64,000 nucleotides of DNA from Candidatus Riflebacteria bacterium HGW-Riflebacteria-1 (GTDB lineage Bacteria; Muiribacteriota; Ozemobacteria; Ozemobacterales; Ozemobacteraceae): NCBI GenBank assembly GCA_002839445.1, contig PGYB01000001.1, positions 1-64,000 on the forward strand, in the 5' to 3' direction. Below the pieces are notes generated by a model. It did no database searches and had not been told where the DNA came from. It worked only from the letters and a program-made list of their open reading frames with translations. Below are positions 34,761 through 42,631 of this stretch, piece by piece. Within the stretch, counting starts at the first letter, position 1; each line of letters starts with the position of its first letter. Both the position numbers and the translations under genes were made by a program.

Positions 34761-36743
34761 TTATTTGCCGGCCTGAGCGCGAAGCTCATCATATTCTCTC
34801 TTGGCCTTGTTCATGGCATCTGCTACTGCGAGAGCATCTGCCTGGCGGCTCTGTCTGATCATTTCATTGTAAAGCTTGTAAAGTTCCTGGTATTTGCTGT
34901 AGGCAAGAGCAACTTCAGATTCATAGTCGCCTACGACAGCCCCAGCATTGCCACCAATCACCACGACATCTTCACCACTGACCGGAGCTGCGTCATTACC
35001 TACGGTTGCATTGCCACCGATAGTAACCGGGCCGCTGAAACCACCGACTGAAGAGCCGCCACCAGTTGGCATTGCCAGCTCAGGCAGATTGGCCTGACCG
35101 CGACCGAACATGCCTGCGATCTTCTGTGCAGCCCAGTTACCGAGGTAACCACCTATCATACCACCGGCGATAGTACCTATCGGGCCGAGAGCTGAACCAA
35201 GAGCGGCACCCACTGTAGAACCGATTGCCTGGCCGGTTACACCGACCCAGTCAATACGCTTGAAAGCTTCTTTGATCGAAAATTTACCATTTTTGAGATC
35301 GCCGGCAAGGTAAGCACCCATAGATGAGCCGACGATTGAGCCGAATGCCGGGGCGAGAGCACTGAGAGCGCCGCCAACAACCGGTATTGCAGTCAGGAAA
35401 GGCACGAAGAATGAACCTGCAGCAGCGCCAACAACTGCACCACCCACACCACCGACGAATTCGGCGCTGCATACTGTTTTAAGCGCTTTTTTAACGCTGG
35501 GCTTTTCACCGCGCATAATCTGGGTTGCAAGGTCAACACCTACGGTGATACCAGCAGTAACCAACAGATTCTTGGCGCTGAAGCCAGATTTAAGACTGTC
35601 TTTAACATTCTGGAAACCCTGCTGGGTCATGCCTTTACCAGTCTCATAACCAGCGCGGAATTTATCACCAACGCCGGGCTTGCCACCTGACTGAGCGGCA
35701 TCGTCAGCAACAGAACCAGCGGCACCAGCCTGGGCGACGTCGTCAGCAGTAGAACCAGCGTTACCAGCCTGAGCAACGTCGTCAGCAGTAGAACCAGCGT
35801 TGCCAGCCTGAGCGACGTCGTCTGCAGTAGAACCAGCGTTGCCAGCCTGAGCGACGTCGTCTGCAGTGCTACCGGCCTGGGCGATGTCGTCTGCCACTGA
35901 GCCACCGGTAGAACCTGCGGGAGGATCCATAAGGCCGCGTTTGACAGCTTCTTCATGAGAGATGAAGCGGCCAGTCTGCGGATCTCTGGGATGTCTTGAG
36001 GGATCCCAGGTTGTTTTCGTAGTTGAAGAAGAAGAAGACTGAGTAGTAGTGGTCGATGAACCACCTGCCTGAACGAGATCGTCAGCTACCGAGCCAGCGG
36101 CTGAAGTGCCGGAATTGCTCTGACCTGTAGTCGGCTTGTCAAAAGGCAGTTCGAGCTGCTCATATTTGCCACCACTCTGTGATGACTGTGACGACTGCGA
36201 TGATCCAGAGGTGCCCTGAGTTGCCTGGGCAACGTCATCGGCCACTGAACCGGCTGTGCCGGTGGATGCATTGCTGCCTGAAGAAGTGGGTTTGCCTGTG
36301 GTCTGAGAAGTGCTCTGCGCAACATCATCAGCTACCGAACCACCTACAGGAGTTCCGGCGTTCTGAGAAGACTGCGAACCGGTTGAAGGCTTGCTGGTGC
36401 TTGATGACTGCGAACTCGAAGAAGAAGATGAGCTGCCACTTGATGTCTGAGCACCGGTTGATCCTGTGCTACCGACAACGCCGGCTTCACCGAACACCAG
36501 CTTGGTATACTGGCTCATCTCGAGAGCAACCGGTCTGCCATTGACAAACCTGACGTTGTAATGGGTAATCTGTGTACCCGATCTTACCGACACCCACTGA
36601 CCCGGGGTTACGTTGAACGTTTCGCCCCCAACTCTGACTGGAATGGTCTGCGTAGCAGCCATCAGAGGAGCCTGGAAAACCAGGGTGGCCAGAAGTATGA
36701 GGCACATAACACTACTGAGAACTCTAAGCGTATTTTTTCTCAT
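34761..36743 (-). CDS. Exported repeat protein with ADDVAQ repeats and glycine-zipper membrane region
   Basis: A 660-residue protein of unknown function. Signal peptide: MRKNTLRVL, hydrophobic core, PLMAA (cleavage near residue 30). A small beta domain (about 32-80) is followed by a Ser/Thr/Gln/Gly-rich stretch in which the motif G-S-[TV]-A-D-D-[VIL]-A-Q appears about nine times, four times as a perfect 13-residue tandem (about 285-345; 39-bp DNA repeat at 35700-35890). Residues about 375-560 are Gly/Ala-rich hydrophobic with GxxxG patterns (GGVGGAVVGAAAG, IGSTVGAALGSALG), like glycine-zipper or pore-forming proteins. The C-terminus (about 610-660) is a likely coiled coil. AAGGAG upstream of ATG 36743 fixes the start; the frame opens at 36794. 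Confidence 0.75.
   Translation of the reverse strand: MRKNTLRVLSSVMCLILLATLVFQAPLMAATQTIPVRVGGETFNVTPGQWVSVRSGTQITHYNVRFVNGRPVALEMSQYTKLVFGEAGVVGSTGSTGAQTSSGSSSSSSSSQSSSTSKPSTGSQSSQNAGTPVGGSVADDVAQSTSQTTGKPTSSGSNASTGTAGSVADDVAQATQGTSGSSQSSQSSQSGGKYEQLELPFDKPTTGQSNSGTSAAGSVADDLVQAGGSSTTTTQSSSSSTTKTTWDPSRHPRDPQTGRFISHEEAVKRGLMDPPAGSTGGSVADDIAQAGSTADDVAQAGNAGSTADDVAQAGNAGSTADDVAQAGNAGSTADDVAQAGAAGSVADDAAQSGGKPGVGDKFRAGYETGKGMTQQGFQNVKDSLKSGFSAKNLLVTAGITVGVDLATQIMRGEKPSVKKALKTVCSAEFVGGVGGAVVGAAAGSFFVPFLTAIPVVGGALSALAPAFGSIVGSSMGAYLAGDLKNGKFSIKEAFKRIDWVGVTGQAIGSTVGAALGSALGPIGTIAGGMIGGYLGNWAAQKIAGMFGRGQANLPELAMPTGGGSSVGGFSGPVTIGGNATVGNDAAPVSGEDVVVIGGNAGAVVGDYESEVALAYSKYQELYKLYNEMIRQSRQADALAVADAMNKAKREYDELRAQAGK
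35698..35900 (-). repeat. 39-bp in-frame tandem repeats within the repeat-protein gene
   Basis: About four to five copies of a 39-bp unit encoding A-G-S-T-A-D-D-V-A-Q-A-G-N. Neighbouring copies differ by only one to three bases, which suggests recent slippage or recombination; flanking, more degenerate copies lie outside the perfect array. Confidence 0.85.
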
Positions 36744-37074
36744 ATACTCACTCCTTCTGGAAACTCGACCATAAAACTTAAAACTATATTTCACCGGGTG
36801 TACCGGTTAACTTCTTATAATTCTAATGATAGTTTGGCTTTTAGCAATAGCTCCAACAAAATTTTGCAAAAACGCAAATGATTTGCAAAAATTTCACCAG
36901 AAATATGACAATTATTTGGCGACAATGCTGTAATTAACTTTAGATTATACTGACAAATTCATTCTGCGCAAGCAGCATGACGCTTTTTTTTAATTTGTTA
37001 ATTACAGGACTAAGTGAAGGTTGACCGGCACTTAGTCCTGCAAATTCAGGGGTATCTGAAGTTATGCTTTGCTC
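36744..37074. other. Intergenic region upstream of the repeat-protein gene
   Basis: AT-rich spacer between two minus-strand genes. It holds the leader of the repeat-protein gene, an inverted repeat ACCGG-gtgta-CCGGT (36793-36807), a T run at about 36984-36991 and a 12-bp hairpin at 37005-37040. TATAGT on the minus strand (about 36783-36788) could be its -10 box. No gene was seen here. Confidence 0.5.
37005..37040 (-). terminator. 12-bp hairpin after the orphan sensor gene
   Basis: Perfect inverted repeat CAGGACTAAGTG (37005-37016) / CACTTAGTCCTG (37029-37040), 12-base loop, 34 bases beyond the stop of the 37075-38175 gene. There is no immediate U tract on either strand, so it may be a weak or Rho-assisted terminator or a 3'-end stabiliser. 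Confidence 0.45.
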
Positions 37075-38175
37075 TCAGGTATCTTGCTGGACTGCTTTCG
37101 CGCGGGCTTTCTGCTCTTTTTCGCGCAACTCATTATAAATGGAAATTGCTTCGGCAATTTCGCCAGAGGCGCGGCAGTCGATGCGCGCAGCAGGCTTACC
37201 GTCCTGCAGACTGCGCAAACCTTTTACCAATGCGGTTATTGGCGACACAAGGATATAGGCTGCCAGTATTCCGGCCAGACAGGCGATAATACCGACCACC
37301 ATAGTAAACAGTGTAGTCGAGTTCTGTAAACGCTTGAGCATTTCGCTGACCGCTGTTTCCGGCAACCCGCTGCAGACGCCAAGACCGGTTTTTTCCATGC
37401 GAAAAACGGCCTGCAGATAGCCAGCACAACTTATCAGAGAATCTTCTCGGGTGAGCCAGTCGCGTTCTGGCGACAGATCAGCAGGCATGTCACCTGCACT
37501 GAGCAGCACCCTTCCCTCGGCATCTATAAGTGCGACATAACCGTTTGGATGCGGCTTGAGTGTATTCATCATTTCGAGCAGCTTAAAAGAGGTGTCCATG
37601 GCTATGCCGCAGCTCAGCAAGCCGACGACAGAGCCGTCAACATTAGTTACCGGCACGATAAAAGAGTTCATCAGGGTTCCGGTTGCCGATTTAAAAAAGG
37701 CCGAAAAAACCGGAGTCCTGGTTGCAAGGGCCCGCACCAGATCGTGATAGACTTCGTTGGTCTTTTCCTGGTCGGCATAGTTAAGGAAATTTTCGCCGGC
37801 GTAACGGGCCACATCGCGGCCGTCGGCATATGCAGCGGCTTTAAGCGGGCCTTCTGGTGCAAAGTAGTAAATATTGTTAAACAAGGCCGACGAATCTACC
37901 GCTACCTGCAAAAATTGCTGAATCGCATCACTATCAGATGAATACAATACCTGATGACGGCTGATGCGCATGATTGCACCTGCCGCATCGTCGGCTTTGC
38001 CATTCAAACTTGAGCCAATAGTGGTTGCGATATCACGCATCGACCTGTTGAACTGATCGACAATTATTTTGCGACTTTCAAAATAGTTCAAAGAACCAGC
38101 GGCGATTACCGAAAAAATACTCAACAGAATGAACAGAATGGTAATCTGAAAATACAGACTGAAAGAAAACTTCAT
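37075..38175 (-). CDS. Orphan Cache-HAMP membrane sensor without output domain
   Basis: A 366-residue membrane protein. TM1 (about 10-28) is followed by a large periplasmic double-Cache-like domain (about 35-285; note FNNIYYFAPEG, VTNVDGSVVGLLSCGIAMD and GYVALIDAEGRVLLSAG), then TM2 (about 292-313) and a HAMP-like segment (VSPITALVKGLRSLQDGKPAARI). The protein then ends in a short charged tail with no kinase, methyl-accepting, GGDEF or phosphatase domain. It resembles the N-terminal half of a chemoreceptor. It could form heteromers with another sensor or be a truncated receptor. The ribosome-binding site is weak. It follows the metallophosphoesterase gene by 141 bases. Confidence 0.8.
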   Translation of the reverse strand: MKFSFSLYFQITILFILLSIFSVIAAGSLNYFESRKIIVDQFNRSMRDIATTIGSSLNGKADDAAGAIMRISRHQVLYSSDSDAIQQFLQVAVDSSALFNNIYYFAPEGPLKAAAYADGRDVARYAGENFLNYADQEKTNEVYHDLVRALATRTPVFSAFFKSATGTLMNSFIVPVTNVDGSVVGLLSCGIAMDTSFKLLEMMNTLKPHPNGYVALIDAEGRVLLSAGDMPADLSPERDWLTREDSLISCAGYLQAVFRMEKTGLGVCSGLPETAVSEMLKRLQNSTTLFTMVVGIIACLAGILAAYILVSPITALVKGLRSLQDGKPAARIDCRASGEIAEAISIYNELREKEQKARAKAVQQDT

Positions 38176-38316
38176 TACTAACCAGCTTCCGCAGTTTGCC
38201 GTGACAGCAGCTGCAACAGTAAAGTATGTTTATGCACAACAAATCAGGTGCAAGAAATGTAGCTGCTTGTTTTAGCACAACAGGCAGCTTTTAACAACAA
38301 CTAATCTGCAGAAAGT

Positions 38317-39495
38317 TTAATAGACGCGCAAAGCTGAAATTTCTCTGATATCTTCGCTCAGGGTTCCGCTGACGACTTTCTGACAAACCTTCATACTGCC
38401 GTCGGCGAAGCTTTCTACTTCGATAAACCCCGGCAGATGCAGGCCGGTATCTATATCTGGTTGAGGTGGACAGAAATAGCCAGGATTGGCAAAAACATGG
38501 TTTTTGAGGCTGCCACAATACATATTGTGGGCGCTGTGTGTATGCCCCATTACCACAACTCTGGTGTGAGGATTTCTTATTACATGCTCGCGGGCAAAGT
38601 GTGTCAACCCATCAAAGGCGACTTCGGCTTCACACAGAGCATCATAAAAGTTGTCTTCATTGATCAGGTCGGGATAAAACCTGGCGATACCGTCGGTGTT
38701 GACTTCGGCCAGGCTAGCATTGCCTAGTTTAAACTCAAGCAGATTATTGCGATTGTGCTGCATCATCATTTCGAGAATTATGCTGGCCGGATTTAGCTTT
38801 TCACCCTTTTTCAGCTGATTGAGCAACTTCTGCACCAGCGTTTCGAGCTTGATGCCAAAACTTTCGAGGTTAGTTTCGCAGCAACCTGCTACCGCCGCGG
38901 CATCTGAGCGATGAACACTGGCGATTCTCTTCTGCAGGTAATGGCAATAAATGCGCGTCACAAAGTAACCGAGAGGCAACGGCGCCAGCGGATTGGCGTC
39001 ATTCTGCGACGGTTTGTTGAAAAGGTCGTGCTGGTTGCCATGCTCGGCCCAGATAGCGCCCTGCATGTAATAAGTGTTGGCAAGAGCCGTCTTTTCGTTA
39101 TCTGAACCGTGACCAGGCAGAATTTTTCGGTCGGTAAGATTCGCGAGCAGGCGATTTACTTCGCGCAACTCGACTTCCATATCATGATCACCGTTAACAT
39201 ACCTGACATCAACCGTATCGAGCAAACTGACAAAGTCGCCGTCAGCATGCCGAGTAAAGATGGCAGGATTCTGGCGCATGATAAGAGCAAGATCTGGCGG
39301 CGAAGAAAAGGGGGGGTAATTCCATAAATCAAACCAGTCGCCAAGTATCACAAGCTCGTCAATGTGATTTTCACCAGACTGAACATAGCGCAGAAAATTC
39401 TTCAAAAGCGGCTCATGCACGCTTTTTTGATACCAGTTGGTATCGACACCGGTTCCTATGTGCAAATCGCTGACAAACACTGTTCGTCTCTGCAT
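38317..39495 (-). CDS. Calcineurin-like metallophosphoesterase
   Basis: A 392-residue protein with the full metallophosphoesterase metal-site series: FVSDLHIGTG (D-x-H), LVILGDWFDLW (GD), YVNGDHDME (GDHD, the GNHD position), AEHGNQHD and VVMGHTHSAHN (GHTH). There is no signal peptide, so it is cytoplasmic. The general shape recalls LpxH-like or UDP-diacylglucosamine hydrolase relatives, but it is longer and the substrate cannot be assigned. The start is well supported: GGAGG lies 6 bases before the ATG. Possibly cotranscribed with the Cache-HAMP gene downstream. Confidence 0.88.
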   Translation of the reverse strand: MQRRTVFVSDLHIGTGVDTNWYQKSVHEPLLKNFLRYVQSGENHIDELVILGDWFDLWNYPPFSSPPDLALIMRQNPAIFTRHADGDFVSLLDTVDVRYVNGDHDMEVELREVNRLLANLTDRKILPGHGSDNEKTALANTYYMQGAIWAEHGNQHDLFNKPSQNDANPLAPLPLGYFVTRIYCHYLQKRIASVHRSDAAAVAGCCETNLESFGIKLETLVQKLLNQLKKGEKLNPASIILEMMMQHNRNNLLEFKLGNASLAEVNTDGIARFYPDLINEDNFYDALCEAEVAFDGLTHFAREHVIRNPHTRVVVMGHTHSAHNMYCGSLKNHVFANPGYFCPPQPDIDTGLHLPGFIEVESFADGSMKVCQKVVSGTLSEDIREISALRVY

Positions 39496-39635
39496 TTTGA
39501 GCCTCCCCCCAGATCGTTTTGCCGCGGCGCAAATCGCCGCTGTTCTCTATTTCGTTCCTATCTAAATATAACCTTTTGTGCTAGATTTGTAGCAATATTT
39601 TTAACATCAGTATTCATTCGCGGAGTCACTTTACT

Positions 39636-40463
39636 ATGTACCAGGAAAACGTATTGTTCGCTTTCATGCTCACCATGCTGGCGGGCCTGGCAACCGGCAT
39701 CGGCAGCCTGCTCGCTTTTTTTTCAAAGTCAACCAACAAGCGATTTCTCGCGGTCGCCCTCGGCTTTTCTGCCGGAGTGATGATTTACGTATCAATGATA
39801 GAAATCTTTTTCAAGGCCAAAGATTCTCTCGTCGCCAGCATGGGCGAAACTAAAGGCTATGTGGCGACTACAATAGCCTTTTTCTGCGGCATGTTGCTGA
39901 TTGCCCTCATCGACAAGTTCGTGCCGGATTTTGAAAACCCACACGAAGCACACGAAGTTGCCGAACTCAACCAGTGCCCGGAAAAAACTGCGGCCAAAGA
40001 ACCTTCTAAAGCTGCGTTGCATCGCATGGGCATCTTTTCGGCGATCGCCATTGGTATCCATAACTTTCCGGAAGGCCTCGCCACTTTTACCGCCGCGCTC
40101 AAAGACCCTACGCTCGGTGTCAGCATCGCAATCGCAATTGCCATACATAACATTCCAGAAGGAATAGCAGTTTCTGTGCCGATTTACCATTCGACCGGCA
40201 GCAGACGCAAGGCATTCATGTATTCATTTCTGTCCGGAATGGCTGAGCCGATCGGCGCCATGGTCGGCTACTTTCTGCTCATGCCGTTTTTTAACGACAC
40301 CATGTTCGGCCTTCTCTTTTCCGGAGTAGCCGGAATTATGGTTTTCATCTCGCTAGACCAGCTGCTGCCTGCCGCCGAAAAATATGGCGAACACCATCTT
40401 TGCACATACGGTGTCGTCAGCGGCATGATGGTAATGGCCGCCAGTCTCATTCTTTTTTCCTGA
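39636..40463 (+). CDS. zupT: ZIP-family metal transporter (ZupT-like)
   Basis: Inner-membrane uptake permease for zinc and other divalent metals, 275 residues, about eight helices. The metal-binding helix motifs are present: HNFPEGLATFTAAL (about residues 144-157) and HNIPEGIAVSVPIYHSTGSRRKAF, both with the H-N-x-P-E-G signature of ZupT. A short loop rich in acidic residues and His (DFENPHEAHEVAE) lies before them. CGGAG upstream of ATG 39636 supports the start. Many zinc-ribbon proteins are encoded in the window, but no Zur-type operator was seen. Confidence 0.92.
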   Translation: MYQENVLFAFMLTMLAGLATGIGSLLAFFSKSTNKRFLAVALGFSAGVMIYVSMIEIFFKAKDSLVASMGETKGYVATTIAFFCGMLLIALIDKFVPDFENPHEAHEVAELNQCPEKTAAKEPSKAALHRMGIFSAIAIGIHNFPEGLATFTAALKDPTLGVSIAIAIAIHNIPEGIAVSVPIYHSTGSRRKAFMYSFLSGMAEPIGAMVGYFLLMPFFNDTMFGLLFSGVAGIMVFISLDQLLPAAEKYGEHHLCTYGVVSGMMVMAASLILFS

Positions 40464-40472
40464 CAGACCGAG

Positions 40473-40652
40473 TTAGTCCTGTTTTTGTTCAAGTCTTGCC
40501 AGACGCGATTCGACAGCGGCAAGTCCTTTAATGACCTCATTAATGCCGGCAGTCAGCGTAAAAGCTGCTTTCAGAGTCGCATAGGCTATAATCACCAACA
40601 GCAGCAAAATCAAAAGGTAGGCAACCACAAAAACTTCAACTGTACCGAGCAT
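40473..40652 (-). CDS. Small single-pass membrane protein (59 residues)
   Basis: A short gene found by translating the minus strand. It encodes MLGTVEVFVVAYLLILLLL, then VIIAYATLKAAFTLTAGINE and a charged tail ending RLARLEQKQD. One long transmembrane helix (about 7-28) is followed by an amphipathic/coiled-coil C-terminus (about 38-58). GGGAG lies 9 bases before the ATG. It is 28 bases downstream of the zinc-ribbon membrane protein gene on the same strand, so the two probably form an operon and may interact. Its stop lies 10 bases from that of zupT, tail to tail. Confidence 0.65.
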   Translation of the reverse strand: MLGTVEVFVVAYLLILLLLVIIAYATLKAAFTLTAGINEVIKGLAAVESRLARLEQKQD

Positions 40653-40680
40653 TTTGTTTTACTCCCGTAAGCATTGAGAA

Positions 40681-41838
40681 TTACTTGCCACCCTTGAGAG
40701 CGCGATCAATCAGCACCGAGGCCATTGGAATAATAACCGCCGAAAGCAGACCAACCACCTTGTTCATGTCGAATGGCCAGGTGTTGATTTCGTGTAGATA
40801 GTTTCTGATTTCAAGCAGGTTGCGCACCTTATGGATGTTTTCTTTTTCAAGCCGCGGCCGAGCCAGCAGGCTGTTAAGCTCGTTTGAAACCAGGTTAAGC
40901 TTGCGATCCTTTTCTCTGATCATCGCCCGATGAATGTTATAAATCGGCCAGAACAGGTAAAACAGTATAGCTATGCCGAACATCGAAAACCACAGCGACA
41001 GCAGCGAAGAAAAGTTCCAGCCGCCGATATGTCGCGCTGTTATGCTGCAAATGTAGGGAAGTACTGCGAAAAGCGTTGTCTGCAGAATGAACTTGCCAAG
41101 CATGCGAATGCCAGAGTCTTCTTCCTGGATAATCAGAATGCGCAGGTTGAGATCGCCGAATTCTCTTATAAACATGGCAAACTTGATAAAATAAACAATC
41201 GCCGAGGCGCTCCAGAAAAGAAAACAAAACTCATACGCCAGGTAGGCGAGCCGCCCTGATTCTGTGGTAAACGGCATGCCAATCACCTGACTGTCACCAA
41301 TAACGGCTGCCGTGCAGATCATCAGCCCAACAAAAATTGGCATTCCAGATGAAAAAACGCGGGCACGCACCTGCAAATAATATTCTTCGCTACGTTCGGC
41401 GCTCCACCCGGTGATCACCGGAATCTCAGCCCTGAAACGGTCTAGCAGCTTTTCGAACCACACTATACCAGCGGCCGAAAAGAACATCTGCAACGCATTG
41501 AACATGAAAGACACCAGAAAGATGCGGTCTTCCTGGCCAAAAGTCCAGTGCAGGGCAATTATGATGTAAAGCAGCATACTCAGGGCAAAGTAAAAGGTCC
41601 AGTAACCAACCCGCGGAAACCTTGCCGCCAGGCGGCTTTGAAACGATACCGGCGGCAGCGCAGGGGGGCGCACGACTGATTCTGTTCTGACGAGAATTTC
41701 GTCGGCGACGACTGCCGGCTCAGCCCTGCCATCAAGCCATTCCTGGCAGTGGCAGCATTTAACCGCGCCGGCAGGAATCTCGCTGAGACAGTAGCAACAC
41801 TTGTTTATCTGCGCTGCTGCACTTTTTTCATTGCTCAT
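40681..41838 (-). CDS. Polytopic membrane protein with N-terminal zinc ribbon
   Basis: About 385 residues, function unknown. The N-terminus has a double CxxC ribbon (CYCLSEIPAGAVKCCHCQEWLDG, of which CYC, and CCHC carry the ligands). Then come about seven hydrophobic segments in pairs (for example FYFALSMLLYIIIALHW, FMFNALQMFFSAAGIVWF and IAILFYLFWPIYNI), with a charged loop before the last helix near the C-terminus. It resembles 'zinc ribbon plus membrane domain' proteins of unknown role. Start chosen at 41838 (AGGGA 7-8 bases upstream); an ATG at 41862 is also possible. The 59-residue membrane protein gene follows at 28 bases. Confidence 0.7.
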   Translation of the reverse strand: MSNEKSAAAQINKCCYCLSEIPAGAVKCCHCQEWLDGRAEPAVVADEILVRTESVVRPPALPPVSFQSRLAARFPRVGYWTFYFALSMLLYIIIALHWTFGQEDRIFLVSFMFNALQMFFSAAGIVWFEKLLDRFRAEIPVITGWSAERSEEYYLQVRARVFSSGMPIFVGLMICTAAVIGDSQVIGMPFTTESGRLAYLAYEFCFLFWSASAIVYFIKFAMFIREFGDLNLRILIIQEEDSGIRMLGKFILQTTLFAVLPYICSITARHIGGWNFSSLLSLWFSMFGIAILFYLFWPIYNIHRAMIREKDRKLNLVSNELNSLLARPRLEKENIHKVRNLLEIRNYLHEINTWPFDMNKVVGLLSAVIIPMASVLIDRALKGGK

Positions 41839-41889
41839 TCTGGTGTCCCTGACCCGTGACATTCGGCTCGAATTCTGCTTTAATTCAAC

Positions 41890-42279
41890 TTACCAGCTTA
41901 TTGTAACATTGAATCTGGTCTTGTCATCAAAGCCATAAACATAGGTAAACACTCGATAAACAAGATCTACCGCCCGATCGACATCTTTGCCAACCATGGA
42001 GTTGAACGACCGCTGTTCACCAACTGCTTCGCCATCAGGCGAATCAAAAATACTGGCAACTTCATCGCCCACGCCAACTTCGCCAAGTACCTGGCGCGCG
42101 CGCGCCAGCTCGTCTTCGTCCAGCGCCTGAAAGGGCAGGTCAAAAACCAGGCCGCTGCCTTCGTCATAAGCGAACTGCACGAACTTTTCAGTCTCAGGTT
42201 CTTCGAGAATGATAAACCAGCCCTCGCCGATATTTTCCAGAATCAATCTGATAGCGCTCTCTACACGTTTTTTCATCAT
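41890..42279 (-). CDS. Hypothetical small acidic protein, possibly YbjN/chaperone-like fold
   Basis: 129 residues, strongly acidic, no signal or membrane segment. Alternating strands and helices (GWFIILEEPETEKFVQFAYDE, LVFDLPFQALDEDELARARQVL and the C-terminal RVFTYVYGFDDKTRFNVTISW) recall the YbjN/type-III-chaperone-like fold seen in many small bacterial proteins; this is a weak resemblance only. Two ATG codons in a row follow AGGGG. It lies 51 bases upstream of the zinc-ribbon membrane protein gene on the same strand and may be its first operon partner. Confidence 0.6.
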   Translation of the reverse strand: MMKKRVESAIRLILENIGEGWFIILEEPETEKFVQFAYDEGSGLVFDLPFQALDEDELARARQVLGEVGVGDEVASIFDSPDGEAVGEQRSFNSMVGKDVDRAVDLVYRVFTYVYGFDDKTRFNVTISW

Positions 42280-42631
42280 TACAGCCCCTTATGCGGATGC
42301 ACCATTCTATACAAATGTGTGTACAAAAACAACTGCGCCTGAAAATTTTGCCGAATTTACTGAACCTGTGGCGACAAGCATGCCAAAGGCATGATTGCCC
42401 CCGATCAACAGACCTATGCAAGATACTGCGTTAATATTGACACGAATACAAGTATCTGGGTTATCCCTGGTTATCCGGGTTTTCAATCCAACTGGTGTGA
42501 CAGCCTGATTCCTCATATAATCTCGTATTGGGCATAGCAAGGTATTCATTTACATTCTAAATGTGATAGAGTGAATGGTTCTGTGGAAACTGCTGCTAAT
42601 AGAAAAAAATAGATTTAACAGGTTGGTAGAT
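42280..42631. other. Intergenic region before the hybrid kinase gene
   Basis: A divergent promoter region. TTGACA at 42437-42442 is followed 18 bases later only by a poor -10 (TTATCC at 42461-42466). Two direct repeats GGTTATCC (42459-42466 and 42469-42476) lie exactly 10 bases apart, on one face of the helix, and could bind a regulator. No further gene is supported here. Confidence 0.35.

Noticed and set aside
36086..36544. Open frames on both strands opposite or beside the repeat-protein gene
   Set aside because: Shadows of the Ser/Gln-rich repeats; codon phase and signal peptide support only the 34761-36743 frame.
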